From positions 1 through 6,232 of the forward strand of contig WJLO01000124.1 of assembly GCA_014728425.1 (NCBI GenBank): a stretch of DNA of 6,232 nucleotides, in the 5' to 3' direction. Both the position numbers and the translations under genes were made by a program. This DNA is from Minisyncoccota bacterium (GTDB taxonomy: Bacteria; Patescibacteriota; Microgenomatia; UBA1400; PJMF01). This document shows, piece by piece, positions 4,589 to 6,232 of this stretch (its first letter is position 1; each line of letters begins with the position of its first letter). The notes beneath the pieces are model-generated. The model was not told where the DNA came from and ran no database searches. It saw only the letters and a list, made by a program, of their open reading frames with translations.

Positions 4589-5809
4589 ATGGGTTATACT
4601 AAAGCAGCAATTTCTGGATTTACATGGCAGACCGTTTTAAAACTAACTACTTATGCCCTAACTATAGCAAAAATCTTTTTTTTAGCACGCTTATTAACCC
4701 CAGCTGACTTTGGGTTATTTTCTTTAACAGCGATTGCCTTGGGTATTAGTGAAGCTGTAACTGAAACCGGGGTAAACCTCACTATTTTACAAGCTAAACA
4801 ATCAATCAACTACTTTTTAAACACTGCTTGGGTGATTGCTATTGCTAGAGGTTTTTTAATTGGCATTATGATGATCATTACAGGCCTGTTTTTAGGCCAG
4901 TTTTTTGCTAACTCAACCCTAACTCATCTCATTACCCTAGCAGCTTTAGTTCCAGTTATTAAAGGTTTTATCAACCCAGCTATTGTTACTTTACGCAAAC
5001 AACTGCGCTTTGGACACGATAGTTTATACTATCTGGCTATTATTGTTGTTGAGATCATTGCTGCTATCTTTTTTGCCTGGCTATTACACTCGGTTTTTGC
5101 TTTAGTATTAGGCTTGATCACTGGAGCTATTTTTGAGGTTCTAATCTCGTTTTACTTTTTTACCCACCGGCCGCGCTTTCAATACTTGCACTCTCGGGCC
5201 AAAATCATCTTTAGTAATGCTAAATGGCTAAGTCCAGCAGCTTTTTTACGCTATTTAAATGACAATTTAGATGATCTCTTAATTGGTAAAATTGTTGGTA
5301 CTCCTAAGCTAGGACTTTATCATAATGCTTATGCTTTAAGTCACAAAACCAACTATGAACTAGCCAAGGCTACTCATTATAGTACTATTCCTATTTTTAC
5401 TAAAATCAATAATGACTTCACAAGGCTAAAAAAAGCCTTTAAAAAAACTAGTTTGGTTAATTTATTAATTGGCATTGGAGTATCTTTACCAATCCTGCTT
5501 TTTCCAGATTTAATTATCAAGGTTTTGCTAGGAGATCAATGGTTAGCTGCTATTCCTATAGTACAACCACTGGTCTTGGCTGGCATTCTTCAAGCAGTAA
5601 GTTTATCTATGCAAACTTTGTTATTGGCCAAAAAAAACTATGCCTTGATTAATTTTTATCTAGCTAGTACTTTAATTTTAATGACTAGCTTGATTTATTT
5701 TTTAGGCCTGCGTTTTGGCCTAACTGGTACAGTAATAGCTTTGCTAGCTGCTCGTGCTTTAACTTTACCCTTAATAATCATTGGCACTATGAAAACCTTA
5801 AAGTCTTAA
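4589..5809 (+). CDS. Polysaccharide flippase of the MOP superfamily (Wzx-like, polysaccharide synthase type)
   Basis: Multi-pass membrane protein expected to flip undecaprenyl-linked oligosaccharide units across the membrane for surface polysaccharide assembly. The 406-aa chain has about 11-12 hydrophobic segments (roughly 11-34, 42-60, 79-104, 112-130, 147-165, 169-190, 213-236, 290-312, 321-345, 352-373, 377-398). Family landmarks are the N-terminal amphipathic helix leading into ARLLTPADFGLFSL (33-46) and the mid-protein LNDNLDDLLIGKIVGTPKLGLYHNAYAL region (223-250), which resembles the DN..IGk.lG...lG.Y..ay motif of polysaccharide exporters. It is slightly short for Wzx (commonly 420-480 aa). 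The lipid II flippase MurJ is unlikely despite the nearby mur genes, because MurJ is longer (about 500 aa, 14 segments) and has different motifs. It is followed after four bases by a GT39-like glycosyltransferase, suggesting a surface-glycan locus continuing beyond the window. Substrate is unknown. Confidence 0.88.
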   Translation: MGYTKAAISGFTWQTVLKLTTYALTIAKIFFLARLLTPADFGLFSLTAIALGISEAVTETGVNLTILQAKQSINYFLNTAWVIAIARGFLIGIMMIITGLFLGQFFANSTLTHLITLAALVPVIKGFINPAIVTLRKQLRFGHDSLYYLAIIVVEIIAAIFFAWLLHSVFALVLGLITGAIFEVLISFYFFTHRPRFQYLHSRAKIIFSNAKWLSPAAFLRYLNDNLDDLLIGKIVGTPKLGLYHNAYALSHKTNYELAKATHYSTIPIFTKINNDFTRLKKAFKKTSLVNLLIGIGVSLPILLFPDLIIKVLLGDQWLAAIPIVQPLVLAGILQAVSLSMQTLLLAKKNYALINFYLASTLILMTSLIYFLGLRFGLTGTVIALLAARALTLPLIIIGTMKTLKS

Positions 5810-5813
5810 AATC

Positions 5814-6232
5814 ATGAATTACTTCAACATGTTCCGCCAAAACTTGCGCAAATATTGGCCCTTAGTGATCATTATTGGCTTGGCCACTTGGCTAAGGGTT
5901 TATCAGCTCCCAGCTAAAGCCATCTTGTTTGGTGATAGCGCTCGAGATATCTTAGCTGCTATTCAAGCAGTTAATAATCATCAACTGCCTTTATTGGGCA
6001 TTCCTTCTAGTGTGCCTCGATTTAGACAAGGGCCAATCAGCATTTGGCTAGCAATGGCTTGGTATATTTTTTTTGATTTAAACTTATTAGTTTTATTTTT
6101 AATTGCTGCTTTAATAGGCATTATCACAATCATTATTACTGCTGAGTTTTGCTTACGCTATTTTAATAAGAAAACTGCGATCTTGGTCAGTTTACTAATC
6201 GCCACCTCACCTTTGGCTATTAGTCATAGTCG
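5814..6232 (+). CDS. GT39/ArnT-like membrane glycosyltransferase (N-terminal part, cut by window edge)
   Basis: The frame opens at ATG 5814-5816, four bases after the flippase stop, and runs 139 codons to the window end without a stop. The product starts with a short basic stretch, a membrane segment (about 15-32), then FGDSARDILAAIQAV (39-53), LPLLGIPSSV (58-67), RQGPISIW (71-78), and further hydrophobic segments near 75-87, 91-110 and 121-136. The acidic GDxARD motif in the first extracytoplasmic loop, followed by a conserved GP turn, is typical of the PMT/ArnT (GT-C, family 39) glycosyltransferases, in which an Asp of this loop is catalytic. These use polyprenyl-phosphate sugars to glycosylate proteins or lipids at the outer face of the membrane. 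The family's usual length is 450-600 aa, so most of the protein lies outside. Acceptor and sugar cannot be told. It likely shares a transcript with the flippase. Confidence 0.82.
   Translation, partial: MNYFNMFRQNLRKYWPLVIIIGLATWLRVYQLPAKAILFGDSARDILAAIQAVNNHQLPLLGIPSSVPRFRQGPISIWLAMAWYIFFDLNLLVLFLIAALIGIITIIITAEFCLRYFNKKTAILVSLLIATSPLAISHS

Noticed and set aside
4576..4602. Direct repeat of TATACTAA with a 19-bp period across the flippase start
   Set aside because: The second copy is simply codons 3-5 of the gene. Two copies of an AT-rich 8-mer are too little to claim an operator.
4883..4906. Terminator-like GGCCT / AGGCC hairpin followed by six T
   Set aside because: It lies inside the flippase coding sequence, has a stem of only 5 bp and arises from codons for Leu, Phe and Gly in a membrane segment. 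A chance structure is more likely than attenuation.
5702..5723. 7-bp inverted repeat TTAGGCC / GGCCTAA
   Set aside because: It comes from the repeated FLGL / FGL residue pattern of a membrane segment in the flippase, with no T-run or regulatory context.
4589..5809. Possible MurJ (lipid II flippase) because of nearby mur genes
   Set aside because: The 406-aa length, about 11-12 segments and the LNDNLDDLLIGK..G..LGLY region fit polysaccharide exporters of the Wzx type better than MurJ. The mur operon is also on the other strand and separated by lepB.
1..6232. Alternative genetic code (TGA as Gly or Trp, known in some CPR lineages)
   Set aside because: murB, truB and lepB all end at TGA exactly where their families end, and no in-frame TGA occurs inside conserved regions.

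Overview
The window is AT-rich, gene-dense bacterial chromosome with very short intergenic gaps and a standard stop-codon set. TGA ends murB, truB and lepB, so a TGA-recoding genetic code is excluded. The style suggests a Candidate Phyla Radiation / Patescibacteria genome, perhaps Microgenomates-like. Supporting signs are a TruB reduced to its catalytic domain, operons joined by ATGA overlaps, diverged cell-wall enzymes, and a surface-glycan flippase followed by a GT39-type membrane glycosyltransferase. This placement is an inference from gene style and not a phylogenetic result.

Layout. On the minus strand, 2903 to 1 is a peptidoglycan-precursor operon read in the order murB (1941-2903), murA (610-1944), mraY (1-606, cut by the window edge). 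MurA and MurB make UDP-MurNAc from UDP-GlcNAc, and MraY later loads UDP-MurNAc-pentapeptide onto undecaprenyl phosphate to give lipid I. murB and murA overlap by ATGA. mraY has a strong ribosome binding site lying inside the end of murA. Diverging from murB on the plus strand are truB (tRNA pseudouridine-55 synthase, 2928-3617) and, overlapping it by ATGA, a small unrecognised helical protein (3614-3892). A 66-bp convergent gap (3893-3958) holding an AT-rich hairpin separates this from minus-strand lepB (signal peptidase I, 3959-4531). lepB diverges from a plus-strand surface-polysaccharide pair: a Wzx/MOP-type flippase (4589-5809) and, four bases later, the start of a GT39-like glycosyltransferase (5814-6232, cut by the window edge).

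Main points of interest. MurA has Asp instead of Cys at the PEP-attacking position, which predicts natural fosfomycin insensitivity. In the next gene, MurB appears to have Cys in place of the catalytic proton-donating Ser, and the nearby substrate-binding Arg position is also changed. All four genes at the head of a transcription unit lack a well-placed Shine-Dalgarno sequence and carry a -10-like hexamer only 6-15 bases before the start codon. The internal genes mraY and the small ORF do have purine-rich ribosome binding sites. This suggests leaderless or near-leaderless operon-head transcripts.

I found no tRNA, rRNA, CRISPR array, insertion sequence or phage gene, and no wholly new multi-gene system. 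The novelty here is in enzyme variants, the small unknown protein and the translation-start architecture.
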